A stretch of 64,000 nucleotides of DNA from Ruegeria sp. TM1040. GTDB taxonomy: Bacteria > Pseudomonadota > Alphaproteobacteria > Rhodobacterales > Rhodobacteraceae. The stretch spans positions 3,123,501 to 3,187,500 of the forward strand of contig NC_008044.1 of the NCBI RefSeq assembly GCF_000014065.1, read 5' to 3'. A model generated the notes under the pieces. It was not told where the DNA came from. It saw only the letters and a list, made by a program, of their open reading frames with translations, and searched no databases. Position numbers and translations under genes: made by a program. Positions 41,400 to 49,720 of the stretch are shown piece by piece. The first letter of the stretch is position 1; each line of letters starts with the position of its first letter.

Positions 41400-42493
41400 G
41401 CTGGCTCGGTCTATGGCATAAAGAGGCGCAGTATTTCGACGCCGCTGGACTCACCCCGTCGGTAGAACGCAGCTGTCTCTTGTTGCGCGAAGCCGATGCA
41501 CTGTTGCCGCGGGGCGCGCTGGTTCTGGAGGTGAGCCTGCCGGAATTGCGCAAACCCGAACCCCTGGTGCTGTTTGAGCGTGGAGGCGACTGGCCTTTGC
41601 GATTTCAGCTCTCGGCGGTGCCGGGGGGCGGTATCAATCTGGTGCTGGAGCAATATGGCGCGGTGTTTCACCAAACGCTGAACCCGACCAAGCGGGGGCG
41701 TGCGGATCAGGTGCGGCTGACCTACAACTGGGACGCTCCGGCGTTTGAAGGCCAGCTTGCGCTCGAATGGCTTGATGGAGATCGGGCCGAAATCGCGGAT
41801 ATTCATGCCCCACGCCCCTGGCGGCTTGCGGATCTTGAGGCTTTGATTGAAGGGGGGCCGCACTGCTTTATCGCCTCCGGCGTCGAATACATTGCACTTT
41901 CTGATCAGCCGGAGCCGGTGGGGCCGATGCCCGGCCTCTCGCCGTTTACACCGGTGGAAACGGAAACGGGGGCGCGACCGATCAAGGACCTGCGTCGAGG
42001 TGACTTGCTGCGCTGCGCAAGTGGTGATTTGGTCCCCGTCTTGCATAAAATCGAACGTGAAGTGCCAGCGGTGGGCAGCTTTTGTCCCGTGCAGCTTCGG
42101 GCGCCATATTTCGGCCTGACACAGGATATTACCGTCGCGCCTTTCCAACGCATGGTGCTCACCGGGTCTGAGGTTGAATATCTCTTTGGATGTGAGGCTG
42201 TGCTTGCGCCGGCAGAAATGCTTGCGGCCACGCGCACCGCCCGTCGGGTCTTGCCCGCGGGGCCGATCACGACCTATGCGCAGGTGATCCTGCCCGGCCA
42301 TGAGGTGCCAGTTGTGGCGGGGCTCGGGGTCGAGAGCCTTTTTCTGGGGCGCATTCGGCGCGACCGTTCCGCACTTGGGGCCAGCCTCTTTGCAGGGCTA
42401 GATCGCAACTCTCTGCCAGAACACGCACAGCCGCGCTACCCCGTGGTGCGCGCGTTTGATGCCGCAATCCTTGCAGAACATCGCACCGCCTGA
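41396..42493 (+). CDS. Hint-domain protein lacking the catalytic cysteine
   Basis: This 365-residue protein starts M-S-W-L-G-L-W-H-K-E. The first ~165 residues may be a binding or recognition domain of unknown type. Residues about 183-335 match the Hint_2 fold of Rhodobacterales (F-T-P-V-E-T-E-T-G-A-R-P-I-K-D-L-R-R-G-D, then later V-A-P-F-Q-R-M-V-L-T and F-L-G-R-I). The expected first Cys before F-T-P is Pro183, so self-splicing or cleavage should be lost. No signal peptide is visible. The function is unknown; export by type I secretion is seen for relatives but not demonstrated here. Confidence 0.7.
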   Translation: MSWLGLWHKEAQYFDAAGLTPSVERSCLLLREADALLPRGALVLEVSLPELRKPEPLVLFERGGDWPLRFQLSAVPGGGINLVLEQYGAVFHQTLNPTKRGRADQVRLTYNWDAPAFEGQLALEWLDGDRAEIADIHAPRPWRLADLEALIEGGPHCFIASGVEYIALSDQPEPVGPMPGLSPFTPVETETGARPIKDLRRGDLLRCASGDLVPVLHKIEREVPAVGSFCPVQLRAPYFGLTQDITVAPFQRMVLTGSEVEYLFGCEAVLAPAEMLAATRTARRVLPAGPITTYAQVILPGHEVPVVAGLGVESLFLGRIRRDRSALGASLFAGLDRNSLPEHAQPRYPVVRAFDAAILAEHRTA

Positions 42494-42563
42494 GCACTGA
42501 GGACTTGAAAAAATCCCCGTAGCCCTTCTAAGCAGTCTCACCGTTTCTAGTGAGAACCGCTCC

Positions 42564-43628
42564 ATGACCCTGCGCTCTATTTGGTTTTGTCTTGTCACAG
42601 TGTTGATGACCCTTCCAGCCTTGCCGCTGCGCGCGCAGGAACTGGTGGTCAACACGGTTACCCGTCCGCCGTTTTCAATGCCGGTCGGAGAGCATGAGAC
42701 GGGTTTTACCATGGATTTGATCCGCGAGGTCTCGCAACGCCTCGGTTGGGACATCCAGATCAATCGGGTCGATAACTTTGCGCAGATGCTCGAAGAGGTC
42801 GAACGCGGCGAGGCCGATATGGCGGCGGCAAACATCTCCATCACGGCCGGGCGTGAAGCGGTAATGGATTTCAGTCAGCCCATCTTTGAAAGCGGCCTGC
42901 AGATCATGCTGCATCAGGACGATGTGTCAGAGCCAAGCCTGATTTCGGCGCTGATGTCGTGGGATCTCTTCGCGGCCATCGCAATCGCATTTGTGCTCTT
43001 GCTGGTGGGCGGCATGCTTATGTGGGTGTTTGAGCGCCGAGCGCAGCCCTATTTTGATCGCCCGTTGAAAGATGCGTGGTTCCCATCTTTCTGGTGGGCT
43101 CTCAATCTGGTGGTGAACGGTGGTTTTGAAGAGCGGGTGCCGCGCAGCGCGCTTGGGCGGGTTTTTGGTGTTCTGCTGGTTCTCTCATCATTGTTCGTGG
43201 TGTCGGTCTTTGTCGCCAAAATCACCGCCGCCATGACCGTCGAGGCGATCAACGGGTCGGTGAATTCGGTGAACGACCTCTACGGCAAGCGCGTCGGCAC
43301 GATCCAGGGCTCCACCGCGGCAGGATTTCTGGATCGTCGTGAAATCGACTATGTGGCGTTTCCGGGGCTCGATAAGATGCTCGAGGACTTTGAAGACGGC
43401 GATACGCGCATAGTCGTGTTTGATGCGCCGGTGCTCAACCACTACGTCAAAACCGACGGTGCGGGGATCGGGCATGTGATGGGGCGGAAGTTCCTGACGG
43501 AATACTACGGGATTATCTTCCCGCAGGGGTCCGACATGGTGGAGCCGTTCAATCGTGCCTTGCTGAAGATGCAGGAAGACGGCGCCTACGAGACGCTCTA
43601 TCGAAAGTGGTTTGGTCAGAGTTTCTAG
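42564..43628 (+). CDS. Ionotropic-glutamate-receptor-like channel / ligand-binding protein
   Basis: This 354-residue protein has the split layout of prokaryotic iGluRs: signal peptide (1-24), first lobe of a type 3 periplasmic binding domain (25-120, with the ligand arginine Arg97 in [13 protein letters not shown]), a membrane helix (about 134-155), a re-entrant pore loop (171-192), a second helix (198-222), then the second lobe (223-350). The pore loop reads [14 protein letters not shown] instead of the K+-type T-V-G-Y-G-D. It may be a non-selective or non-conducting receptor. The ligand is probably an amino acid. Confidence 0.8.
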   Translation: MTLRSIWFCLVTVLMTLPALPLRAQELVVNTVTRPPFSMPVGEHETGFTMDLIREVSQRLGWDIQINRVDNFAQMLEEVERGEADMAAANISITAGREAVMDFSQPIFESGLQIMLHQDDVSEPSLISALMSWDLFAAIAIAFVLLLVGGMLMWVFERRAQPYFDRPLKDAWFPSFWWALNLVVNGGFEERVPRSALGRVFGVLLVLSSLFVVSVFVAKITAAMTVEAINGSVNSVNDLYGKRVGTIQGSTAAGFLDRREIDYVAFPGLDKMLEDFEDGDTRIVVFDAPVLNHYVKTDGAGIGHVMGRKFLTEYYGIIFPQGSDMVEPFNRALLKMQEDGAYETLYRKWFGQSF

Positions 43629-43679
43629 ACCCTGATTGGATCTTTTGACCCACGCCAGCGATTTCTGAGCAAGCGCGGG

Positions 43680-44045
43680 TTAATGCGGGGCGCTGTTTTC
43701 GTCCACCGCGCTCAATTCATCACCAAAGAATGGGGTCATCTGCGCCACGATGACCGCGTTTTCGTCGAGGGCTCGCTGCATCAGATCGCGCTCCTCTTGC
43801 GGAATCTCATGGCCTTCGGCCTCTCGCTCGGCGATCGTGCCATAGCCGGTGACATCCAGCGGCGCGGTGTCGGCCTGTTTCAGAATAGCAACCGTCTCAC
43901 GCACGGCCTCTGCCTCATCCACGCCGGACGCGTAAACCATCAGGGCGGCGCCGGTGGCGTCTTTGGGCAGGCCATCCCCCTCTTTGCGACCGATTTGAAC
44001 GATCAGGGTATAGACCTGTTGGCGGGAGGGCTTCTTCTGTGTCAT
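43680..44045 (-). CDS. Hypothetical protein, unknown function
   Basis: This 121-residue soluble, acidic protein starts M-T-Q-K-K-P-S-R-Q-Q-V-Y-T-L-I-V. The first half (about 8-60) has an alternating beta/alpha pattern and a V-D-E-A-E-A-V-R-E-T helix; the second half is rich in E and D. I do not recognise a family. The longer frame upstream of 44045 includes a cysteine- and serine-rich stretch that looks non-coding. It lies convergent with the iGluR-like gene and divergent from the anchor-L/Hint gene. Confidence 0.6.
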   Translation of the reverse strand: MTQKKPSRQQVYTLIVQIGRKEGDGLPKDATGAALMVYASGVDEAEAVRETVAILKQADTAPLDVTGYGTIAEREAEGHEIPQEERDLMQRALDENAVIVAQMTPFFGDELSAVDENSAPH

Positions 44046-44137
44046 GCGACTGAAGTAGACGGGAGGGCTGGGGAAGGTCAAACCAATTTGTTTACAATGC
44101 GTAGAGTAATTTGCCACAATTTGACCAACATTGAGGG

Positions 44138-44163
44138 GCAAATCTGCCTCACGCAGAATTTGC
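44138..44163 (+). promoter_or_regulatory. Leader hairpin upstream of the anchor-L/Hint gene
   Basis: GCAAAT-CTGC and GCAG-A-ATTTGC pair over 10 bp with one bulged A around a CTCAC loop, 40 bases before the ATG. It may be a leader structure or an operator; nothing decides between them. Confidence 0.35.
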
Positions 44164-44202
44164 GCGTGGGGTTTGATTTTCTAATTTACGGGTGGGAGCG
44201 TT

Positions 44203-45783
44203 ATGCCGACGGCTCAGGAACTACCGATTGATACAACCGCCTCTGCCGAGGACATGGCGGAAGCCATTTTTGGCAATGGCATCGAGATTCAATCCGCGAC
44301 CTACACCGGCGCTAACGGTGCGTCCGGCATCTACAGCGGCGGTGATTCAATCACGCCGGGTGTGACCCCATCGGACACTGGCGTTATCCTGTCCACTGGC
44401 AACGCAACGGATTTCACCAATAGCTCGGGCAGCACGGATACCAATACCTCTGCCGGGACATCCACCAATCACGGAACCGCGGGCGATACGGATCTGGATG
44501 CGATCGCAGGTGGAACGACCTATGATGCCGCCGTCTTTGAGGCCGAATTTGTGCCCGAAGGCTCCACACTGACGATGCAGTTCGTCTTTTCCTCCGAAGA
44601 GTATCTCGAATACGTCAATTCAGGCTTCAACGATGCGGTGTCGGTCTGGGTCAATGGTGTTGAGGCGGAACTGGTAGTGGGCGATGGCAATATCGCCATC
44701 GACAACATCAATGATACGTCCAATTCGGATCTCTACGTCGACAACCCCGCGGACAGTGATCTCTACAACACTGAAATGGACGGGTTTACCGTCACGTTGA
44801 AGCTGACAGCGCCGGTCAACCCAGGCGAAACCAACCACATCAAGATTGCCATCGCCGATACAGGAGATGCCGCTTACGATTCCAACCTGCTGATTGCCGG
44901 GGACTCGGTGCAGACGGCGTTGGTTGCGGAAAACGATCAGGTGCTGGTCTGGGAGGGCTCATCCACGACCGTTGACGTGCTTGCCAATGATGCGCAAGGG
45001 TCAGGCGCTCAGCTCACCATCACACATATCAACAACCAGCCTGTCACGGCTGGCAGTTCGGTGACATTGGCAAATGGCGAAATCATCACCCTCAACGAAG
45101 ACGGCACCCTCGAGATCACAGGCCAGCCCGACGTGGATACGGATGAGACGTCCGTCTTCACCTACACGGTGGCCGATGATGAAGGAAATACCGACGTTGC
45201 TTTTGTCGATCTGACCACCACGCCCTGCTTTGTCGAAGGTACCTTGATCGATACAACCGAAGGCCCGTGCCCGGTCGAGGCGTTGGAAATTGGCATGACC
45301 GTCGTGACCCGTGACCACGGTGCTCAGCCGCTGCGCTGGATTGGGCGCAGCATTCGTACGGCGTCGGGCAATGATGCGCCCGTTCGGATTGCCGCAAACA
45401 CTCTGGGCCAGCACCAGGAGATCGAACTCTCGCCGAGCCATCGAGTGCTATTGTGCTCTGCCGCCGCCGAGATGCTCTTTGGTCAAGAAGAAGTTTTGAT
45501 CCCGGCGCATCATCTGGTAAATGACAGCACCATCCGGCGTCGCAGTGACGGGCGGCGCGTTACCTATTTCCACCTGCTGTTCGACCAGCATGAAATCATT
45601 CGTGGCAATGGGCTTGAGAGTGAGAGCTATCATCCGGGTGCCGCGAGCCTCGGTGGATTGGATGCAGAGACACGGGCGGAGTTCTTCGATCTGATGGGCG
45701 ACAGCTGGCAGAGCTATCAGAATATGAAACGCCCGACACTCAAATCATATGAGACCCGCGCGTTGCTGGGGGCCGTTCAGTAA
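44203..45783 (+). CDS. Secreted-type protein: choice-of-anchor-L domain, Ig-like domain and Hint domain
   Basis: This 526-residue acidic protein has three parts. Residues about 15-235 match the choice-of-anchor-L domain (G-V-I-L-S-T-G-N-A-T-D-F, then F-V-F-S-S-E-E-Y-L-E-Y-V). Residues about 245-340 are a cadherin-like tandem Ig unit (V-L-A-N-D-A, Y-T-V-A-D-D-E-G-N). The Hint domain starts at Cys342 (C-F-V-E-G-T-L-I-D-T-T-E-G-P, then E-L-S-P-S-H-R-V-L), with the nucleophile intact. No Sec signal is present, which fits type I secretion. Acidic repeats may bind calcium. GGGAG precedes the ATG. Confidence 0.8.
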   Translation: MPTAQELPIDTTASAEDMAEAIFGNGIEIQSATYTGANGASGIYSGGDSITPGVTPSDTGVILSTGNATDFTNSSGSTDTNTSAGTSTNHGTAGDTDLDAIAGGTTYDAAVFEAEFVPEGSTLTMQFVFSSEEYLEYVNSGFNDAVSVWVNGVEAELVVGDGNIAIDNINDTSNSDLYVDNPADSDLYNTEMDGFTVTLKLTAPVNPGETNHIKIAIADTGDAAYDSNLLIAGDSVQTALVAENDQVLVWEGSSTTVDVLANDAQGSGAQLTITHINNQPVTAGSSVTLANGEIITLNEDGTLEITGQPDVDTDETSVFTYTVADDEGNTDVAFVDLTTTPCFVEGTLIDTTEGPCPVEALEIGMTVVTRDHGAQPLRWIGRSIRTASGNDAPVRIAANTLGQHQEIELSPSHRVLLCSAAAEMLFGQEEVLIPAHHLVNDSTIRRRSDGRRVTYFHLLFDQHEIIRGNGLESESYHPGAASLGGLDAETRAEFFDLMGDSWQSYQNMKRPTLKSYETRALLGAVQ

Positions 45784-46478
45784 CGGCTCCGCATCCGGTA
45801 GCCCGGCTGAAAGCTCATCCGGGCAAACGTCACGGGTTGATCCTGAAACCAGGTGGAACGCTCCATCTGGAACAGGGCTGTACCCGGTGGGCAGGCCATA
45901 TAATCCGCAATCTTGGCATCCGCAGCGCTGGCAAAGAAGCTGACCTCCGCATTGGAGAACGGGACCGCCGCCAGCAACCATTCTCCCGGAGGGGTTTCAG
46001 AGAAATCAGCAGTTTCGCTTGCAGGCACTGCCGCGATGTTGATCCAGCGATCTTCAAAGTGAAAGGGCTGGCCATCCGCATAATGCATCACCTCCATGTG
46101 GAGAACCTGCGCATTGATGGCCAAGCCCATCTGGGAACTGAGCCAGCCCGGAGCGGGTTGCAGGCTGCGTGAAACAAGCGCATAGCGGTAGGTGGCGTTG
46201 CGCTCTTCGACGAGGCGCCGCGTGGTGGCGATCTCGAGCTTGGCCTGCTTGACAGGCAGCGTGGCGACGCGGGTGCCACTCTTGCGCTTGCGGTCGATGA
46301 TACCGCGATCTGCAAGTTCACGCAGCGCACGGTTGACAGTCGCACGGGCGCAGCCAAATTCCTCGGCGAGATCTGCCTCTGTTGGCAAGAGCGCCCCCTG
46401 GTCCCAGACGCGCGCTTCGATCCGGCGCATGACTTCGTCCCGTACGTCCTGAAAGCTGGTTTTCTTCTGTTGTTGCAC
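45777..46478 (-). CDS. hutC: HutC, histidine-utilisation repressor (GntR family)
   Basis: HutC (233 aa) represses hut genes and is released by urocanate. It has an N-terminal GntR winged helix (L-L-P-T-E-A-D-L-A-E-E-F-G-C-A-R-A-T-V-N) and a UTRA ligand domain (about 85-225). It is divergent from hutD and overlaps the 3' end of the Hint gene by 7 bases in convergent orientation. Its most likely operator lies between hutF and hutI (48437-48452). Confidence 0.9.
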   Translation of the reverse strand: MQQQKKTSFQDVRDEVMRRIEARVWDQGALLPTEADLAEEFGCARATVNRALRELADRGIIDRKRKSGTRVATLPVKQAKLEIATTRRLVEERNATYRYALVSRSLQPAPGWLSSQMGLAINAQVLHMEVMHYADGQPFHFEDRWINIAAVPASETADFSETPPGEWLLAAVPFSNAEVSFFASAADAKIADYMACPPGTALFQMERSTWFQDQPVTFARMSFQPGYRMRSRY

Positions 46479-46525
46479 TTCAGGGCTCCGGGCTGAATAA
46501 TAACTCTGGCTAAATCATATTATGT

Positions 46526-46541
46526 CTGCATTAAAATGCAG
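46526..46541. promoter_or_regulatory. 16-base palindrome between hutC and hutD
   Basis: CTGCATT-AA-AATGCAG is a perfect inverted repeat 17 bases before the hutD ATG and 47 bases from hutC. It could be an operator for autoregulation or a short hairpin before the hutD ribosome site. It does not match the HutC core at 48437-48452 well. Confidence 0.4.
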
Positions 46542-46557
46542 TTGTAAAGGAGAGTGC

Positions 46558-47088
46558 ATGCGCTTTGACGCTGCTGAGATCAGACCGGCGCCATGGAAAA
46601 ACGGCGGAGGAACGACCCGCGAGCTTGCAGTAGGCCAGGATGTGAGCGGACAGATCTGGCGTTTGAGCCTCGCAGAGATTGCGCGCGAGGGCCCGTTTTC
46701 TTCCTTTGCGGGCCAATGGCGCATTCACACCATCATATCGGGACAGGGGCTGCGGCTGATGGGCACTGAGGAAACGCTTGAGGCCCTGCCGCTTGCGCCC
46801 TTGGAGTTTGACGGTGGGATCGCGCTTGATGCGCAGTTTATTGAGGGGCCATGTCGCGCGGTCAATCTGATCTATGATCCTCGGCACCTCGCAGCCACAG
46901 CAGAGGTGCGCAATGGGTCCTTACGGGCGCAGCGCGGCGATTTGGTCTTTGTGATCAGGGGGGCGCTGACCCTCGGTGGTAAAAATTTTGTCGCCGGGCA
47001 GGGGGCCGCGGTAGAAGCACCAGCCCGAGCAGAGGTCGAGGGCACGGTGCTTCATTTCGAGATTAGAGTTCCGCCAAAAGAGACGTGA
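46558..47088 (+). CDS. hutD: HutD family protein
   Basis: HutD (176 aa) is a cupin-fold protein that accompanies hut genes; it is thought to bind formylglutamate-like intermediates and tune flux, but has no proven catalytic role. The signature P-A-P-W-K-N-G-G-G-T-T-R-E-L-A and the later S-G-Q-G-L-R-L are conserved. AAAGGAGAG precedes the ATG at 46558; the upstream in-frame ATG at 46522 is rejected. Its 3' end overlaps the convergent hutF by 26 bases. Confidence 0.92.
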   Translation: MRFDAAEIRPAPWKNGGGTTRELAVGQDVSGQIWRLSLAEIAREGPFSSFAGQWRIHTIISGQGLRLMGTEETLEALPLAPLEFDGGIALDAQFIEGPCRAVNLIYDPRHLAATAEVRNGSLRAQRGDLVFVIRGALTLGGKNFVAGQGAAVEAPARAEVEGTVLHFEIRVPPKET

Positions 47089-48427
47089 TCGCCTTGCGAT
47101 AGCTGGCAAGAATGCTGTCTCGCGCGATGTGACGACCTGTTTGTACCATATGACGCCCTGCGGCCCAGACGTCGGTGACGCTATGATCATCCGCTGCAAA
47201 ACACAGCCCATCCAGGATTTGATGCTCTGGAAGCCCAAAAAGAGCAGGACGTGCGCAATCAATCGCCACCAGATCAGCAAGGGCGCCAATCTCGAGCCGA
47301 CCGGCATCGCGGCCCAAAGCCTGCGCACCCCCTCTTGCCGCGCCAAGGTAGAGGGTTTCACCGACAGATCCCTCTGCCGGGACCAGAACGTTGCGGGCGA
47401 GATCCCGAAGGCGTTGGGAGTATTCCAGCGTGCGCAGCTCTTCAACGAGGGAGATCCGTACATTTGAGTCCGATCCCACACCAAAGCGTCCTCCCTCGCG
47501 CAGATAGTGCGCGCCGTTAAACGGGCCATCTCCGAGGTTTGCCTCGGTGATGGGGCAAAGCCCGGCAACCGCGCCGGAATGGGCCATGTGCCGGGTTTCG
47601 GTCTCGGTCATGTGGGTGGCGTGGATCAGGCACCATTGATTGTCTACGGGGGCGTTCCCGAGCAGCCACTCTACGGGGCGCGCTCCCAGCCAGACCTTGA
47701 TCTCGGCCACTTCGCGGGGCTGTTCGGCGATATGGATGTGGATGGGGCTGTCCGCGGCGAGCGGCAATACGGCGGCGAGGTCCTCGGGGCTGGTGGCGCG
47801 CAGGGAATGCGGCGCGATACCGACACGCGTGTCGCGCCCAAGCTCTTGCGCCGCATCGCGGGCTTCGGTGACAAGACGCGAGAAGCGCTCCACATCATTG
47901 CCAAAGCGCATCTGGCCACCGGTAAGTGGTTGCTGTTGTGCGCCTCCGTAGGTGTAGAGCACCGGCAGATGGGTGAGGCCAATGCCGGTTTGCTGGGCGC
48001 CGGCCATCACGCGTTGACTGAGTTCGCTGAGGCTCTGGTAGGCGGTACCGCCCGGCTGATGGTGAACATAGTGGAACTCACCCACAGAGGCATACCCGGC
48101 CTCCATCATTTCCATGAATGTAAGTGCCGCAATGGCCTCGTATTGATCGGGGGTGAGATGGTCGAGAAAGCGATACATCAGCTCTCGCCAGGTCCAGAAA
48201 CTGTCTTGACCGGCCCCCCGAAATTCGGTGCGGCCCGCCATCGCGCGCTGGAACGAATGTGAATGCAGGTTGGCAAGCGCTGGCAAGAGCACATCGACGC
48301 GCGTGTCGCCGGGCACGGGCGCTGAGCCGGTCTCGATCCGAGAGATTTGGCCGTCCTTGATGGTGAGGCGGACATCCTTCGCCCAGCCCTCAGGCAAACA
48401 CGCGGTGGCGGCAAAAATTGTCTGCAT
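47063..48427 (-). CDS. hutF: HutF, N-formimino-L-glutamate deiminase
   Basis: HutF (454 aa) converts N-formimino-L-glutamate to N-formyl-L-glutamate and ammonia, the first half of the two-step end of histidine degradation. It is an amidohydrolase with the metal motif N-L-H-S-H-S-F-Q-R-A-M-A-G-R-T-E and a later H-I-H-I-A-E-Q segment; the distal metal Asp lies in G-V-G-S-D-S-N. Together with hutG this defines the five-step route rather than the HutG formiminoglutamase route. It is transcribed divergently from hutI across the predicted HutC operator. Confidence 0.94.
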   Translation of the reverse strand: MQTIFAATACLPEGWAKDVRLTIKDGQISRIETGSAPVPGDTRVDVLLPALANLHSHSFQRAMAGRTEFRGAGQDSFWTWRELMYRFLDHLTPDQYEAIAALTFMEMMEAGYASVGEFHYVHHQPGGTAYQSLSELSQRVMAGAQQTGIGLTHLPVLYTYGGAQQQPLTGGQMRFGNDVERFSRLVTEARDAAQELGRDTRVGIAPHSLRATSPEDLAAVLPLAADSPIHIHIAEQPREVAEIKVWLGARPVEWLLGNAPVDNQWCLIHATHMTETETRHMAHSGAVAGLCPITEANLGDGPFNGAHYLREGGRFGVGSDSNVRISLVEELRTLEYSQRLRDLARNVLVPAEGSVGETLYLGAARGGAQALGRDAGRLEIGALADLVAIDCARPALFGLPEHQILDGLCFAADDHSVTDVWAAGRHMVQTGRHIARDSILASYRKAITSLLAEL

Positions 48428-48436
48428 CTGGCCCTC

Positions 48437-48452
48437 TTATGTATAGACATAA
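48437..48452. promoter_or_regulatory. Predicted HutC operator between hutF and hutI
   Basis: TTATGT-ATAG-ACATAA is a perfect 6-4-6 inverted repeat with the TGTATAGACA core typical of HutC-subfamily GntR operators (GT-N-TA-N-AC). It lies in the 75-base divergent region, so binding would repress both hutF and the hutIHGU operon. Confidence 0.75.
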
Positions 48453-48502
48453 CAACAATAAGCGCATACCGTTAATGGGGCAAGAGGATTCTGGGGGACG
48501 AA

Positions 48503-49720
48503 ATGCGCGATACATACGTGTTGAGCGGTGCTCGGTTGGCGACCATGGAGGCCGAGGGGTCTTATGGGCTTGTGGAAGACGGGGCGATCGCCATTCAGGG
48601 GGATGAAATTCTCTGGTGCGGCGCGCGGGGCGCGCTACCGGACACCTACGCAGCTTGCCCCAGCACCGACCTCAATGGACGTCTGGTCACGCCGGCCTTC
48701 ATTGATTGTCACACGCACATCGTTTTTGGCGGAGACCGTGCGGGCGAGTTCGAGATGCGCCTCGAGGGGGCAACCTATGAAGAGGTGGCCAAGGCTGGCG
48801 GCGGGATTGTGTCGACCGTCACGGCCACGCGTGCCGCAAGCCTGGATGCGCTTGTGACCGGGGCCTTGCCGCGGCTGGATGCACTGATTGCGGAAGGGGT
48901 GAGCACGGTAGAAGTCAAATCCGGCTACGGGCTCGACCGCGAGACCGAGCTCAATATGCTGCGCGCGGCGCGTCGTCTGGCTGAGCACAGAGATGTTACG
49001 GTCAAAACCACCTTTCTGGGCGCGCATGCAGTCCCTGCAGAGTATGCGGGTCGGGCAGATGCCTATCTTGATGAGGTCTGCCTGCCGACGCTGCGCGCAG
49101 CGCATGCCGAGGGGTTGGTCGATGCGGTAGATGGCTTTTGTGAAGGGATCGCTTTTTCGGCGGCGCAGATCGCAAAGGTTTTTGACGTGGCAGCAGAGTT
49201 GGGTTTGCCGGTGAAGCTCCATGCCGAACAGCTGTCGCATCAGGGCGGCACCAAATTGGCGGCAGAGCGCGGCGCACTGTCTGTGGATCATGTGGAATAC
49301 GCCACAGAAGCGGACGCACGGGCAATGGCGGCTTCGGGGTCCGTTGCGGTCCTGTTGCCCGGCGCGTTCTACACAATCCGCGAAACGCAAGTCCCGCCCG
49401 TGGCAGAGTTTCGCATGCATGGCGTGCCGATGGCACTGGCGACAGACTGCAACCCCGGATCATCGCCGCTCACGTCGCTTCTGCTGACGCTCAATATGGG
49501 CTGCACATTGTTTCGCCTGACCCCGGAAGAGGCGCTTGCGGGTGTGACCCGTAATGCCGCCCGCGCGCTGGGCATGCAGGATCGTGGGCGCATCGCCCCC
49601 GGGCTTCGTGCGGATCTGGCGGTCTGGGATGTCTCTCGCCCGGCAGAGCTGGCTTATCGCATTGGTTTCAACCCGCTCTACGCGCGTGTCATGGGCGGCA
49701 AAATGGAGGTTCGTACATGA
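48503..49720 (+). CDS. hutI: HutI, imidazolonepropionase
   Basis: HutI (405 aa) hydrolyses 4-imidazolone-5-propanoate to N-formimino-L-glutamate. It is an amidohydrolase with zinc ligands in [10 protein letters not shown] and the family-typical [10 protein letters not shown], then G-H-xx-like K-L-H-A-E-Q-L and the metal Asp in T-D-C-N-P-G-S-S. It starts the hutIHGU operon; its stop overlaps hutH (ATGA). The ribosome site GGGGGACG precedes the ATG. Confidence 0.95.
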   Translation: MRDTYVLSGARLATMEAEGSYGLVEDGAIAIQGDEILWCGARGALPDTYAACPSTDLNGRLVTPAFIDCHTHIVFGGDRAGEFEMRLEGATYEEVAKAGGGIVSTVTATRAASLDALVTGALPRLDALIAEGVSTVEVKSGYGLDRETELNMLRAARRLAEHRDVTVKTTFLGAHAVPAEYAGRADAYLDEVCLPTLRAAHAEGLVDAVDGFCEGIAFSAAQIAKVFDVAAELGLPVKLHAEQLSHQGGTKLAAERGALSVDHVEYATEADARAMAASGSVAVLLPGAFYTIRETQVPPVAEFRMHGVPMALATDCNPGSSPLTSLLLTLNMGCTLFRLTPEEALAGVTRNAARALGMQDRGRIAPGLRADLAVWDVSRPAELAYRIGFNPLYARVMGGKMEVRT

